Source of the DNA: Dactylis glomerata
Taxonomy: Eukaryota > Streptophyta > Magnoliopsida > Poales > Poaceae
Assembly: GCA_007115705.1 (NCBI GenBank)
Contig: QXEO01000531.1
Coordinates: 14,922,555-14,986,554, forward strand
Direction of reading: 5' to 3'
DNA: 64,000 nt
Shown: in pieces, positions 22,211 through 34,884 of the stretch
Position numbering within the stretch: position 1 is the first letter of the stretch
Layout: each line of letters starts with the position of its first letter
Notes under the pieces: model-generated
What the model saw: the letters and a program-made list of their open reading frames with translations, nothing else
The model's database searches: none
What the model was told of the DNA's origin: nothing
Position numbers and translations under genes: made by a program

Positions 22211-25200
22211 GTGCTCTCATTTGGAACCTTAGGGGGTTTGGGGCGCCGGGTCGACAGCGGCAGCGGCAGCTCAAGGAATACATGCGCCAGGAGAACGTGG
22301 ACATTGTAGGTTTACATGAGACAATTAAAGAAATTTTTTTGCTTCACGCGCTCGAAGGTCTTAGTAGGCACAAGTTTGCGTGGCACTAGGCTCCGGCCTC
22401 AGGCCACTCGGGTGGTATCCTCCTTGGGGTGAAGGAGGACACCTTCGAGGTGGAGGATATGGACCACAGGGAATTCTTTGTGAGCATGGCTCTCACCCAT
22501 AGACATTCTAACCTCAGCTGGGAGGTTATTATCGTCTACAGTCCCGCGGACCATAGTAGGTCCCCCGCCTTTCTCGCCGAACTAAAATCGAAGGTGGATC
22601 GATGCACCACTCCAGTGGTGGTAGCGGGTGATTTCAACCTGATTCGATCCCCGGATGATAGAAGTTTGGCGAATATTGACATCCCTAGGATGCGGATGTT
22701 CAATGATTGCATTGCGGATCTCGCTCTTAGGGAGATTGCGAGGGTGGGCGCGAGATACACTGGAGTAATAACAGGGTAGATCCGATCCGGAGTGTGCTGG
22801 ATTGGGTCTTCATGTCGGTAGAATGGGAGATGGCCTTCCCACTCTGCTCGCTTCGTGCGGTTACCAGGATAGGGTCTGACCACTCCCCCCTTCTCTTCTC
22901 GATGGGGGGTGGGCCTCCCCCGAGGTCAAATCACTTTCACTTCGAGAAATTCTGGCTCTCCAAGCCAGGATTCGTGGAGGCGGTTAATCTCAAGTGGGAG
23001 GCCGTGAGGATCTCTACCCCGTGCGTGTTCAATGCGGTGGACGTCTGGCACCACTGTGCAAAGATGTCTCGCCAATTCATGCGGGGTTGGGGTGCTAATC
23101 TTGGTGCGGAGCTTCGTCAGAGTAAAGTCATCATCCTTACAAGGATTCATGATCTTGATGCGGCGTCGGACTCTGTTGGCTTATCCGCTGAGGAGTGGCT
23201 TCAGCGATATGGCCTTGAGGCCTCCCTTATGGAGATCTACAAGGGTGAAGAGATGTTCTGGCGACAACGGAGTCGCCAGAATTGGCTCCTAAAAGGGGAT
23301 GCAAACACGGCATATTTCCATGCCATAGCTAATGGTCGACGTCGGAGGTGCGCCATTCCCTGTCTATGGAAGGATGATAATCTCCTGGAGGATGCCAGAG
23401 ATATCTCCAATCATATCTACTCCTTCTTTAAGGAGCTATTCACGGCAGGCCCCGCTCAGGGGTGTCGTTAGCTGAGGACTTCTGGCCAGATAGGGCTATG
23501 GTCTCAGCTGATGAGAATATGGAGCTGACCCTCCCATTCTCACCCGAGGAGGTTAGAAGGGCGATTATGGAGATGAAGGCTGACTCTGCTCCGGGACCAG
23601 ACGGGCTCCCGGTTATCTTCTTCCAGAAAGTTTGGGAGAAGATTCAGGCTGTGATTATGCCAATGTTCCAGGAGTTCTACATTGGAACCTTAGTTATGTC
23701 TCAGCTTAATTATGGTGTGATTACCCTGATCCCCAAGATTGTGGGGGCCACGGATATCCGCCAATTTAGGCTGATTACAGTGATCAACGTCATACTTCGG
23801 ATCTTCTTGAAGGTGTGCGCTTCAAGGCTTGCTCCACTTATGGAGCGCCTTACGCATCCTGGCCAATTTGCCTTCCTAAAAGGTCGGTTTATCCATGATG
23901 GGATCCTAGCACTTCATGAGATTATCCATGAAGTTAAAGTCTGACGCCTTAAGGGTGTGTTCTTAAAGCTAGACTTCCAGAAGGCTTATGACCGTTTGGA
24001 CTGGGCCTTCCTCCGGCAGGCTCTTAGTCGGAGAGGTTTCGATGACAGGATGATTAGCTAGATTATGCAGATTGTCATGAGTGGCAATACTGCTATTAAC
24101 ATTAATGGCGAGGTGGGTCCCTATTTTAGATCCTCATGTGGTGTGAGGCAGGGGGACCCTATCTCCCCGTTGCTTTTTAACGCTGCGGTGGACGTCCTTG
24201 CGGAAATCTTAGAGAAGGCTAAGATTTCCGGCCACATCTCTGGTGTGGTAGGGCACCTCATTCCTGGAGGTGGGATTACCCATCTCCAATATGCGGACGA
24301 TACTATGATCATGGTGGAGGGGTCCGAATTTGATCTGGTCAACCTCAAGTTCCTTCTCCTTTGCTTTGAGGCCATGTCTGGCCTCAAAATCAACTTCGAT
24401 AAGAGCGAGGTTGTGGTCATGGGGTTCGACCTCGAGGAACGACAGCGGATTGCTGATAACCTCAACTGCAAGCTAGCATCATTCCCTGTAAATTACTTGG
24501 GGATGCCAATTCGGGATTCTAGGATCCTCATCAAGGACTTGGATCCTCTAGTAGGAAGGGTTAAGTCTAAGGCTGAGCCTTGGCGAGGAAAGTTTACTTC
24601 CAAGGGAAGCAAAACTGTGCTCATCAATTCTTGCCTAGCTAGCCTCCCCATGTATGCTATGGGGTTGTACCTCCTCCCAGAGGGAGTACACGGAGACTTT
24701 GATAAGGAGCTGTCGCGCTTTTTCTGGCAGGAGCGCAATGGGCGCCAAAAGTACCATATGGTTAAATGGTCGGATCTGTGCGCCCCCAAGGAATGCGGGG
24801 GCATAGGCATCTTGGCATCTAGGCGCATGAACGTGGCCTTGATGCTGAAATGGGTCTGGCGGATTCTTAGAGATGACGGCGGTTTATGGCTACAGTTGGT
24901 GAAGGCCAAATATCTGAGGGGCCGCCCGCTTATGGCATGTGAACGTCGGGAGGGGTCTCAGTTTTGGAGATCCCTTCAAGACATCAAGCATTAGATTAGG
25001 ACGGGGGTATCCCACTCCATAGGGGATGGAGCGGGGACTCTGTTCTGGCTTGACTCATGGCTAGGTGGGCGACCTCTTAGATGGGACTTCCCACAATTGT
25101 TCGCCATTTGTTCCGACCCGATGTTGCTTGTGGCCATGGCTGGTCATAGGTTGTGGGATATTCCGTTCCGCCGGGTCTTTGGCCCGGATGAAACTATTGC

Positions 25201-25861
25201 GTGGGAAGCGTTACGTGCTAGACTTCCCGACTCTCTCTCGGCCTCCTCAGACAGCGTTTCGTGGCACTTGTCTCCTTCGGGGATATTCACGGTTAGGTCC
25301 GCATATCGGGCCTTATGTAGAGGGCCTGTCCTGACGTGGACATCCCCATTGTGGAAGGCCCCACTTCCCCTTAAAACCAAGATATTTGTGTGGCAGTTGC
25401 TTCGGGATCGCCTCCCCAATGCGGTGGAGGTTGCAAAACGTCATGGGCCAGGTAATGGCCAGTGTCCCCTTTGCGACGTCCCGGAGACGACGCATCACAT
25501 TATTTTTACCTGTCCTGCTGCCCGCTTCCTATGGAGTTTTGTTGCCGAGGCCCTAGGTCCTGAGTGGCAGGCCTTTGACCTTGGCGAATTCCTGGAGGTG
25601 CGTGCAAACCGTACCGGTGGGAGGAGGCCCCTCTTCTGGCTCGTGTTTGCCGCGATGTCTTGGACCTTATGGACTATTCGTAATAAGATGGTGATTGAGC
25701 ATATCTTCCTAAGGCGGGCATCTGACTCTGTGTTCAAATTTTTGGCCTTTTTGTAGCAGTGGTATCCGCTCTGTAGGCAGCGGGACAGGGAACGGCTGGA
25801 CAGCATGCTGGAGGATCTTCTATTGGCGGCACGCCAATTATCTACGCAGTCCAGCCGTTGA
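22207..25861 (+). pseudogene. LINE ORF2, endonuclease-reverse transcriptase (pseudogene)
   Basis: ORF2 nicks target DNA and reverse-transcribes element RNA at the nick. The AP-endonuclease-like domain shows IWNLRGFG, IVGLHETIK, VVVAGDFNLIRSP and IGSDHSPLL (22207-22890). RT blocks follow: DSAPGPDGLPVIFFQKVW, LNYGVITLIPKI, LKLDFQKAYDRLDW, GVRQGDPISPLLF and the catalytic YADD (near 24292-24303). A C-terminal zf-RVT-like region contains WKAPLPLKTKIFVWQLLRDR and CPLCDVPETTHHIIFTC (about 25355-25515). In-frame stops occur at 22387, 23942, 24059, 24992 and 25754, with frameshifts near 22780 and 23455. The natural end is the TGA at 25859-25861. The start overlaps the ORF1 stop as ATGA. Confidence 0.9.
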
Positions 25862-26037
25862 GTTGCTCTACACGTTACATGAGAGCTGTATCTTACTTTT
25901 CCCTCTTGTTGGGCTTGTCTGTGCTGTGGCCCCAGCGAACCTTTTTTCTCCTTTGCTATGTTGGGTACTTGAACTTTGTATGGTTGTGGTTGCTTTATTT
26001 ATAAAGCGGGGTGAAAGCTTGTTTCGTCGAAAACATC

Positions 26038-28763
26038 TGAAATAGCCGTAAGATACTAATTCGACGAATAGGATATGAAAGTTATTTTTTTGCGGTGCTA
26101 AGAGTCCTAGAAGCGTACGGATCCACATAATTTCTTCTTAAAAAAATCTTTTAAACCCTTATTTCCGCCGGTATGCATTACTGCCTCCACGACTCGAGCG
26201 CTCCTCCGACGATGGCGAAAGTACGATCGGCTCCAGCGACGCCTCCTTCATCTATTGCAGCTGCTTAGGCCGCAGACGTCCTCACATGTTGATCGACTCC
26301 ACTACTCCAGAGATAGCACGGACGTTGGCTGGTTCACCCATCACCTTGATCTATGCCCTCAACTGAGGATCAATCGTGACTCCTTACAAGTCTCCAAGGC
26401 CGCCGCTCTCTTCAGCGCCTCTTAGCCACGTGAGCTCGAGCGGTTAAATAAGAGAGCGCTGAATCGCACGATTTCAGCCTGCAGTTTGAATCGATGGCGT
26501 TTTCTGATCTGGCGACCAGGCAGGAGCGACGAGTTTGATCTGGGAGCCGTGTATGCCACCTCTTGATCGATTCGTGTTATGGTTTTAAGGTGGGAATCTC
26601 TGGCCCTGCATCTCCAGCAGCAGAGGTCGATATTTGTGCAAGCCCGGCACTACCCGGAGAGATTGGACTGCACGCTCCAGCTTCAGCTCCGATTGATTGG
26701 TATCTTACACTTCATATTAGGCTTGGGAACTTTTCTATCTTTTTTATTATGAAATCACCGGATGCCTCCCGTGATGATTGGTGTTTCACATGGCCTTTGA
26801 CAGCCTAACTGAATACGATTGGTTTTAGTATATGGGTGTTGGTCATCCGGTGATTAACTCTGCACAGGACTCATTACGCTTGGTTATGTCTCATCCTGGT
26901 GGAAGATACGTCATATATACTCCGCATTTGAGGTATTTAAGCTTTGTGATCCCTGTGCAAAAACATAGGTTCTATTTAAAGATTTAGTTTCAAGTAGGAA
27001 ACATAACTATGCTTATTAAGCTTTTAACACAAGTAAGCTAGATGGCAGACGATAATATATCTACACTAATCGTATCTTTACATCTCAAACAAGTAGCGGA
27101 CGAGTAGATGTACCATTGGCAGTTTAACAAATAAGACGTAGAGCTGCCGTTGTAGAAATAAGCCGTCCTCTTAAATCCCTGGCATCAGGTCTGGGCTAAG
27201 CATTACACTAGGGAGGTGAGGATGTCCAACGGTCATAGCCCCTGCGTCGTGCTAGGCATCGCATCAAAATGTAATAGTTAAAGGACAATGAACATAATGT
27301 TATCCTAACAATACCAGCACTACCATGAAGGTGTTGTCTGTTGCTTCAAAATAATAAATGAAATTAACATGCCTTTGCTCTTTGTTTCTCAAGCTCCCAG
27401 CTGTCAAGAAGGAAGCGCTGTGGGCATGGTAATGCGGCCACAGGTCACGATTTAGAGGTCGCAGAGAGTATTCACATGAACGGGTTGGTAGTAGCATCGG
27501 CAAACTAAAGAATCAACATCTGCTTTGAGTAGTAAGTAGCATACAGGATAGAAGATATAATATGGTTTAGATGAAAAACACGTTGACAATATGGCTTAGA
27601 ATTGCTTTAGGGTTGTATTAAAAAAGGAGATGTAATGTGGTTTAGCTAACAAATACATTGGCACCTCATGATTCAATTGGAAAATTATATTCCTCGCAAG
27701 AACATATGAAAAAAATATGACTTAGATCTTATTGTTTGTATTTTTAAAATAAGATCATATAAACATTCAAATATGATGTAGCAATATCCATAAGGTTATC
27801 TCTCAATATTTCACTTTGGAAGATGGTAAGAGTTCCTAGATAGAATTTTTAAAACTCACATACATAAATCCTGTAATTGTATATATTTTTAATTATCACA
27901 TGACGTGTTTCACTTCGTCTATCAGTCATTGTTATTCCACAATTTTATTATTTACACCTGTTTATCATACTGCAGGGAGTAGAATAAAACAGTATGCTGG
28001 ATAAAGCTATTAAATTGCTTCATGCCATTTTATAGTGCATGGCAAAAAAACTATCTAAGGTATGCTCCATGCTCATACTCAGAGTTTGAGATTCCCATGT
28101 AGTTTCCATTTAGTACTCATCTACCATTATATTCTGTACACGTTCAGTTTGATTTAGTCAAGTCTGCTGTAAGTATTAGATTAACTATTTCACCTTTTAT
28201 TCTTAATACAACATTTCATGTGTATGATAAGGTTGCAAAAATTTGAGGTTTCGAGCATCCACGTCAATCCAAAGAGAACAGAGGTTGGAAACCTATCTGA
28301 TCGTCATATCTAATCATGGTAAATCCTTATGCAGACACTCCCTACTACGGTATATATCCATTGATCCCTGCATATTTTAATTGAGAATGAAAATAACCCT
28401 TTTCGGGTGTCTCCTAATGAACATTATTGTCTGGAACTAAAAGTCATGGGACATGTACGATCACTATTCCACTAATTTTTGTAAATTTCACAATTTTTGT
28501 TTCCTAAAGCCATGTTATATTTCCTATGAAATTGTAACATTTTGATTGAATTTTTTCAATGCACATTTAACAAACACAAACTACTGATGTTAAAAAGATT
28601 ACTTTAAACTGTATCACCTTTTCTGTATGCTCATAAATTGTGCAATTTATTTTTCGGTCCTTACCAAATGATTAGATTTGCACACAAAAAAAATCTCAAA
28701 ATAGTCTAACCAATAGATGGCTCATAAAAACTAGACTGTGCTGGTGCACGGGTTGATGACTAG
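26038..28763. other. Unassigned 2.7-kb region, possible Helitron body
   Basis: The first 700 bases are GC-moderate with short, stop-interrupted frames (the longest, at 26563-26808, has no motif). The rest is AT-rich and non-coding. I recognise no transposase, helicase or cellular exon. The region ends in a Helitron-like terminus at 28736-28763, so it may be a non-autonomous Helitron inserted between the LINE and the H-family sequence. I could not locate a matching 5' TC end, so the extent is a guess. Confidence 0.35.
28736..28763 (+). other. Helitron-like 3' terminus
   Basis: A hairpin CTGTGC-TGGT-GCACGG (28736-28751, one G-T pair) is followed eight bases later by CTAG (28760-28763) and then T. 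Helitron 3' ends have a short hairpin about ten bases before a CTRR end and insert between A and T. Without a 5' end or a homologous empty site this stays tentative. Confidence 0.45.
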
Positions 28764-29198
28764 TTCTTATAATGAAGATATCGATATTATTCAAGTGGTG
28801 ATTCCGAAAGAATTCATCAAAGAACATATACAGGAAACTGCGGAGTCTGTTTTCGAATAGGTAACAGTTCTAGTTAGAAAAAGTTCGCGTTAAACTTTTC
28901 TGCTTATACTTTTGTTGTTTTTATTAAATATGAAAAATCATGAGACAAAAATGAGTTGGAAACGGAGCCCGGAGGCTCCACACCACCTGGTGGCGAGGGC
29001 CCCCTGCTGGCCACGCCACCTTGTGGTGTGTCCGCCTCGGAGCTCGTTTTCGTCCTGGTTTTCTCCCGTGCCTTCGTTTCGATGGTTAATTTTCGCCTAT
29101 ATAACCCCCCGGATTGCCCGAGGTCTGTATATTGTTTTCTCGTCGTGTTTTGTTTCGATCTATTTCTGTCAGGAGTTGTTCTCAGTTTTAGAGGCACC
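28764..29198 (+). promoter_or_regulatory. LTR-like leader with TATA box upstream of H-family gag
   Basis: A GC-rich stretch (CCACACCACCTGGTGGCG near 28979) resembles Athila-type LTR U3 sequence. TATATAA lies at 29098-29104 in CGCCTATATAACCCCCC, and a pyrimidine-rich leader runs to the ATG at 29199. No PBS or TG...CA edge is visible, and the sequence does not match the H LTR at 59694-61209. The LTR may therefore be truncated, chimeric or of another subfamily. Confidence 0.45.
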
Positions 29199-29740
29199 AT
29201 GGCCTCCGCAAGCAATGACAAGGAGAAGACACCTCCAGAAGATGATCACCAAGACCCTAAGCTGAAGGAAGAGGTTGAGAGTGAAGCCGAAGAAGAAGAG
29301 ATGGAAGAATACCAACGTCCGCACCCAAGCACCGTCATTGCAAGCATTGGAGTGGTGACAAGTCATGACAGTTCAAGAAAAGTGCATGGATAAGAACTGG
29401 AGGAGGTGTTCCACGCCATCCCTTAGCTCCAAGGACATCTTCTTTAGGCAACAACCCCTTCCATACTCTCATACATGAACATCAATTCCAAAGGGTGTCT
29501 AAAGAAAAATTACCCTCTAGTTGGGATATAGATCGTTCTAACCATGCAGAGAAAGAGAGCTTCAAGCACGAAGAAGGGTTGGGAAATAATTCCAAGAGCT
29601 AGGATTCGCAGTCCGACATGTTCATGAACCGTATTGAGCATAATTCGGAGATGATTCGTAATCTCACCTAAAAGATTGATGAGTTGAAGGAACTGATTGA
29701 GAAGCTTATTAAAGACTCACCACCACCGCCGAAGGAGTAA
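29199..29740 (+). pseudogene. H-family gag-like ORF (pseudogene)
   Basis: The ATG at 29199 starts an acidic open frame (MASASNDKEKTPPEDD) that stops at 29391-29393. Related coding-like sequence continues in other frames to RIEHNSEMIRNL, KIDELKELIEKLIKD and PPPPKE with TAA at 29738-29740. A shorter version lies at 61210-61502. The Glu/Lys-rich start and coiled-coil-like end suggest a gag-type protein of a non-autonomous Athila-related element. No protease, RT or integrase follows. Frameshifts and stops make it inactive. Family assignment is inference. Confidence 0.55.
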
Positions 29741-30597
29741 TTCGTCATTGGTATTGGCATCCCCTTGGCTTGTTCCAAGCTTGGGGGAGTGCCGCGGTAT
29801 CACATCATTACCTTTTACCCATTTACTTTTCAAGTAGAGTCATATCATGAATAGAGAAGTTATCTTATAGAATAGTTTGCAGTGTAGAAGTATCCTCCTT
29901 TAGTTGGTCATCTATGTATCCCTTGGTGTGAGTTGCGGTTATGAAATATTAATGAGAAGTCTTATCATTTGCTTTCTGCACACTTTATTTTAGTTTGCAA
30001 TCTTTCTTATATGATTAGTCTTGTTGATTAGTATTGGTATCACTTTGGGAGCATGAGTAAATCTAGTTGGTTTTGGCAAACTTAGCAATGGTCAGTAGCA
30101 ACAATACTTTGAGGTTTGAGTAGAAAAGAGGGAAATACTTAGAGATACATCATTTCAGCTTTCCTTTATGATTGGCTCATAAGCATTAGTATTCTCAAGC
30201 TAAGATCGTTTGTACTTTCAAGGAAGTTTGCATGATTGTTTTCTATCACATATATGTTTGTTTGTTTCATGCAACTCTTATGCTTGCTATCCAGCCTTGC
30301 CAGCCAAAAACCTGTACTGAGAGGGAATACTTCTCGTGCATCCAACTCCCAAAAAACCAAGTTACTTCCAAAAGAGTCTACTATAAATTCCTATGCATAG
30401 TATTTCAAGCCATTCCAAGTAAATTTTCATGGGCTACCTTTCAAAAACCTTCAACTACTTCTCATTTTGTGCCACTATTTTTAGCTCATAAGGACGTAGT
30501 GGTTGAGTTTGCTATCTTCCATACTAAATTGAGTACCCCTCGACTTGCATGCTTCATCTGCTCGTCACTAATTTTGCAAGGGAGCTGGTCAGACCAT
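29741..30597 (+). other. H-family 3' non-coding internal sequence, part 1
   Basis: AT-rich non-coding internal DNA after the gag-like stop, including GCTTGGGGGAGTGCCGCGGT. It matches 61503-62345 in the second H copy almost throughout. It is interrupted at 30597/30598 by the 21.3-kb insertion and resumes at 51878. Confidence 0.8.
30593..30597. repeat. Target site duplication ACCAT, left copy
   Basis: ACCAT lies just before the LTR start TGATACG at 30598 and is repeated at 51873-51877. The uninterrupted site GGTCAGACCATTATAAC exists near 62334-62350 in the second H copy. Confidence 0.93.
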
Positions 30598-32220
30598 TGA
30601 TACGTCTCAAACGTATCTATAATTTTTTATGCTCCATGCTTGTTTATACACCATTTGCTTTGTGTTTTGCTACACTTCGTGGCGTTTTTATGCATTTTCC
30701 GGAACTAACCTATTAACAAGATGCCACAGTGCCAGTTCCCTATTTTCTGCTATTTTTGTGTTTCAGAAAAGTTACATAGGAAATATTCTCAGAATTGGAC
30801 GAAACAAAAGCCGGACCTCCTATTTTTACTGAAGCTTCGCGAAGACCGAAGATGAGACGGAGGGGGGCCAGGAGCCAGGCTCACCACAGGGGGGCGCGGC
30901 CCAGCCCCTGGCCGCGCCCACCCATGGTGAGGCCAGCTGGCCCCACCTCTAACGATGCCCTTTCGCCTATAAAGTCCCCTCGACGGGAAAAACCTAAGGG
31001 ACAGATCTCTTTTCCACGAAACATACTGCAAGCCGCCACCGTCGTCGTCGCGAGATCGGGAGGATCCAGGAGCTCTTCCCAGCACCCTGCCGGAGAGGGG
31101 AATCCCTGCCGGAGGCCTTCTCCACCACCATGGTCGCCTCCGGAGTGATGTGTGAGTAGTCTATCTTGGACTACGGGTCCATAGCAGTAGCTAGATGGTT
31201 GTCTCCTCCACCATATGCTTTATGTTTAGATCTTGTGAGCTGTCCTACATGATCAAGATCATCTTTATGTAATCATACATGTTGTATTTGTTGGGATCCG
31301 ATGAGTATTGGTACTATATTAAGTTGATGTGCTGAATTATATATCTTATGCTATCTCTATGTTGTTTATGATCTTGCATGCTTTCCGTTTCTAGTAGCTA
31401 TCTTGGCCGAGTAGATGCTAGTAACTCCAAGAGGGAGTATTTATGCTCCTCTATTTAATCCGGGGAGTGACAGAAACCTCTAAGGTTGTAGATGTGCTGT
31501 TGCCACTAGGGAGAAAATAACATTCTTGTGTCCAAGGACATTTGCTTTGTTTACATTACGCACTTTGCTTAATGCAATTATCTATTGTTCGCAACTTAAT
31601 ACTCAAGGGGTCCTCGGATGAGTCCCCGCGAGTGGATTTTTAGTCATAAATGCAGTTGGATTACGGTCTATGTATTTTGTCATAATGCCCAGAGTGAACC
31701 TCATAGTGATCCTCATGACGTATGTATGTTTTCTTTACTCTATCAATTGCCCAATGTAATTTGTTTACCCAGCATGTTATTATTTATCTTATGGAGAGAC
31801 ACCACTAGTGAACTGTGGACCCTGGTCCAATTTCCTTTACATTGTTTTACCATTTTACTATTACTCGCTCTGTTTACTTTACTTGCATTACTATTATCCT
31901 TTTACCACTCGATACGCTCAATCCTTTGTTCATAGCAAACCAGTGAGATTGACAACCTCATCAAAGTTGGGAGCAAAGTTCTTGGTTATGTTGTGTGCAG
32001 GTTTCACATTGCTGCTGGTGAAAATCTACACGCCGACAAGCAGTTGTCTGGCGCCCTTGTCGGAGTGTCACGAAGATAGCAAGCATCACCTTCTGAAGTT
32101 TGGCTTTCTCCTACTGGTTCGATTCAACCTTGGTTTCATAACTGAGAGAAATTTGCTGTTGTGCTCAACAAAACCTTCCTCTTGGGGTTCCCAACTGGGT
32201 GCCTTAACATCGCACCATCA
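30598..32220 (+). repeat. 5' LTR of the 30598-51872 element
   Basis: This 1623-bp LTR starts TGATACGTCTCAAACG and ends GCACCATCA. Open frames crossing it, such as the one beginning at 31808, have no domain of their own. Confidence 0.92.
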
Positions 32221-32383
32221 AAGAGAAGATTTCTGCATGGGGAGTCTCGCACGCACAATCTTTTACTTTGTTTTTGTTTTGTTTTGCTTTATTTTATTTT
32301 TGCTTGCATTGTTTTATAAAAAATACAAAAAAATTAGTTTCCTTTATAGTTGCTTTTATTTACTTGCTTTTAGTCTTGTTAGA

Positions 32384-32534
32384 ATGAGTAATCCTGAAGT
32401 TGAAGTTCATACTTTTAAGCAACAAGGGGGAGAGAGTTTGAAAGATGCTTGGTACCATGTTAGCAATGCTCATCATAGGTGTACGAAGAAGCATTCTACC
32501 ATGATCCTCCGTAGAAATTTTTATGTTGGTATAT
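32384..32534 (+). pseudogene. gag-like ORF, N-terminal piece
   Basis: The ATG at 32384 starts a frame whose first 50 codons (MSNPEVEVHTFKQQGGES, then DAWYHVSNAHHRC) resemble the start of an Athila-type gag capsid region, where a short ES..DAW motif is common. It is cut at 32534 by the solo LTR insertion. The remainder of the gene lies at 46784-47238. Capsid proteins package element RNA, but this copy cannot make one. Confidence 0.7.
32530..32534. repeat. Target site duplication TATAT, left copy
   Basis: TATAT directly precedes LTR start TGATACG at 32535 and is repeated at 46779-46783, bracketing the solo LTR. Confidence 0.88.
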
Positions 32535-34607
32535 TGATACGTCTCCAACGTATCTATAATATTTGATGCTCCATGCTTGTTTTTACACCATTTGCCTAAT
32601 GTTTCGTTACACTTCGTGGCACTTTTATGCATTTTCCGAAACTTTTTGTGTTTCAGAAGTGCTACACAGGAAATATTCTTGGAATTGGACGAAACAAGTT
32701 CCTGAAGTCTTATTTTCCCCGGAAGCTTCCAGAGATTCGAAGAGGAGTAGGAGGGGGGCCACGAGGGCCCCACACACCAGGGCGGCGCGGCCAGGCCCCT
32801 GGCCATGCCCCCTATGTGTGAGAGCCCCTCGGTCCACCTCTGATGATGCCCCTTCGCCTATAAAGACCCCCTGATGGAAAAAACCTAAGTACCCGATCAC
32901 TTTTTCAGAACACATCGCGATCCGCCGCCGCCGTCGACCCGAAGATTGGGAGGGTCCAGAAGCTCTTCCCGGCACCCTGCCGGAGAGGGGAATCGCCACC
33001 GGAGGTCTTCTTCATCGCCATGCTTGCCTCCGGAGCGATGAGTGAGTAGTCTACCTTGGACTATGGGTCCATAGCAGTAGCTAGATGGTTGTCTCCTCCA
33101 CCATGTGCTTCATGTTTAGATCTCATGAGCTGCCCTACATGATTGAGATCACCGATATGTAATTCTACATGTTTGGTTTGTTGGGATCCGATGAATATTG
33201 GTGTTATGATTGAGTTGCTATACTGAAATATATCTTATGTTATCTCTATGTTGTTTATGATCTTGCATGCTCTCCATTGTTAGTAGCTATCTTGGCCGAG
33301 TAGTTGCTAGTGAGTCCAAGAGGGGGTATTTATGCTCGATAGTGGGTTCATGCCTCTATTTAACCTGGGGGAGTGACAGAAACCTCTAAGGTTGTAGATG
33401 TGCTGTTGCTACTAGGGAGAAAACAACATTCATATGCTCAAGGGCATATGCTTTGTTTACATTACACACTTTGGTTAATGCAATTATCTGTTGTTCGCAA
33501 CTTAATACTCATGGGGTGTTCGGATGATATCCCTGTGAGTGGATTATTAGTCATAGATGCAGTTGGATGGCGGTCTATGTATTTTGTTGTAATGCCCAGA
33601 GTAAATCGCATAGTGATCTTCTTGACATATCACGTTTATCTTTATTCTATCAATTGCTGTAACAACTCAAAAATTTGTAATCCATTTCCTATTAATTAAA
33701 GTGCCAAATTTTGGACCAAGATAAAACTTTTTCATCTCATATCGCATGCATGCATAGTATTTAAATAATTGTTGTTCTATGATTTCATGTGTGTTATAAA
33801 TTGTTGTGCATTGTTTGGATAAGCCACACCAAACTAGCAGAAGCATTAGAAAAGAACCACAAAAACTAAAGAAACCAGAAACAAAAGAAATAAAGAAAAG
33901 AGAAGAAAAGATTGATCTAGAAAATGTTATTGACTACCCTACTTTGGACACTTATATTTAGAAATCTGTAACTCAACTAAGTGTGTGGTTAGTTGGTTGA
34001 GCTTGACCAGACTACATACTAACTTGACCAAGAAGTTTCAAACAAAAACTCAAACCAGAACCCCACTCAAACATCTGCCAAAGTTTGAATCTGAATCAGC
34101 AACCAAACCCTATTTTCGAATTCAAATTTTTGCAAACCATGATCTTTCTTCAGAACAAAAATAGTTTTGGAATCCTTATGAATTATCTTGACAACCCACG
34201 GTGGCAGATTTCAAATTTTCAAATTTTGAATTCATGCGGGCTTTGCGTCGAACACCTTGTGCGCAGAAAACGGAAAAACCTAAACTACTGTAGCCGACGC
34301 CATTCCCGTACGCCCTAGCCTCGTCGCCGTACTCGTAGAGTCCCTCTCTGTCGACTCCACACCTCACCTACCCAGACCCCGTCCGAGAGACCCGGGAGAA
34401 AGAGGAGAAAAAGGCCCGGACCCCTCTCCTTTCCCCTCTGCCTCTCTGCACCCTTCCGACCGGCGTGAGCTCGCCAGAGCACGCCTACAGTGCCCCGACG
34501 CCGTGACCTCACCTCGCCAGCACGCTCCCAAAGCCGCCGCGCCCGGCAACGACCGTTGCACGCCGCCGGACCCCCACCGTCAGCCACCTCCGCTCCAGCA
34601 ATCTCCC

Positions 34608-34614
34608 GCCTATA
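34608..34614 (+). promoter_or_regulatory. TATA box of the chromovirus 5' LTR
   Basis: TATAAAA in CCGCCTATAAAAGGGCCCCC is followed by a CT-rich leader. It is a likely Pol II core promoter, with the start site expected about 30 bases downstream. The 3' LTR copy is at 43966-43972. Confidence 0.75.
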
Positions 34615-34884
34615 AAAGGGCCCCCTATTTGCCTGAAAAGATCCACACCACCCACAGCACCCTCCCAGACATACTCCGCTCCCCTCTAGCTCTTCACATC
34701 GACCTCGCCGGAGCCGGCCGAGGTCCCAGGGCGCCTCGCATTCCCGGCGACTGGAACGCTGCCCCGACCTGCCGCCGGTCCAGGGCGGCCGAGAAGGACC
34801 GCCTCCGCCACTGTGACACCCCGTCGTCGCCTCTCCTTCCTCCCTGCTGCACCTCTGTCGCCGCCCTAGTTCTTGTAGGCCACG

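Larger units (their letters stand above)
19040..26037 (+). mobile_element. L1-type LINE, main part
   Basis: A non-LTR retrotransposon with ORF1 (two CCHC knuckles and a DUF4283-like region) and ORF2 (endonuclease, reverse transcriptase, zf-RVT-like tail). ORF1 stop and ORF2 start overlap as ATGA at 22207-22210. The 3' UTR runs from 25862 to about 26037 and ends in TTTATAAAGCGGGGTGAAAG then TTCGTCGAAAA, a style I associate with plant LINE 3' ends, with only a very short A-run. The 5' end lies at about 2496, displaced by the LTR array. Multiple stops and frameshifts make it inactive. Confidence 0.9.

Noticed and set aside
26038..28735. Exons of a cellular gene
   Set aside because: Frames are short and stop-interrupted, no recognisable domain appears, and no consistent donor-acceptor pairs join them.
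31808..32566. A 252-codon plus-strand frame
   Set aside because: Most of it is LTR read in a chance frame. Only the last 50 codons from 32384 are gag-like, and they are annotated separately.
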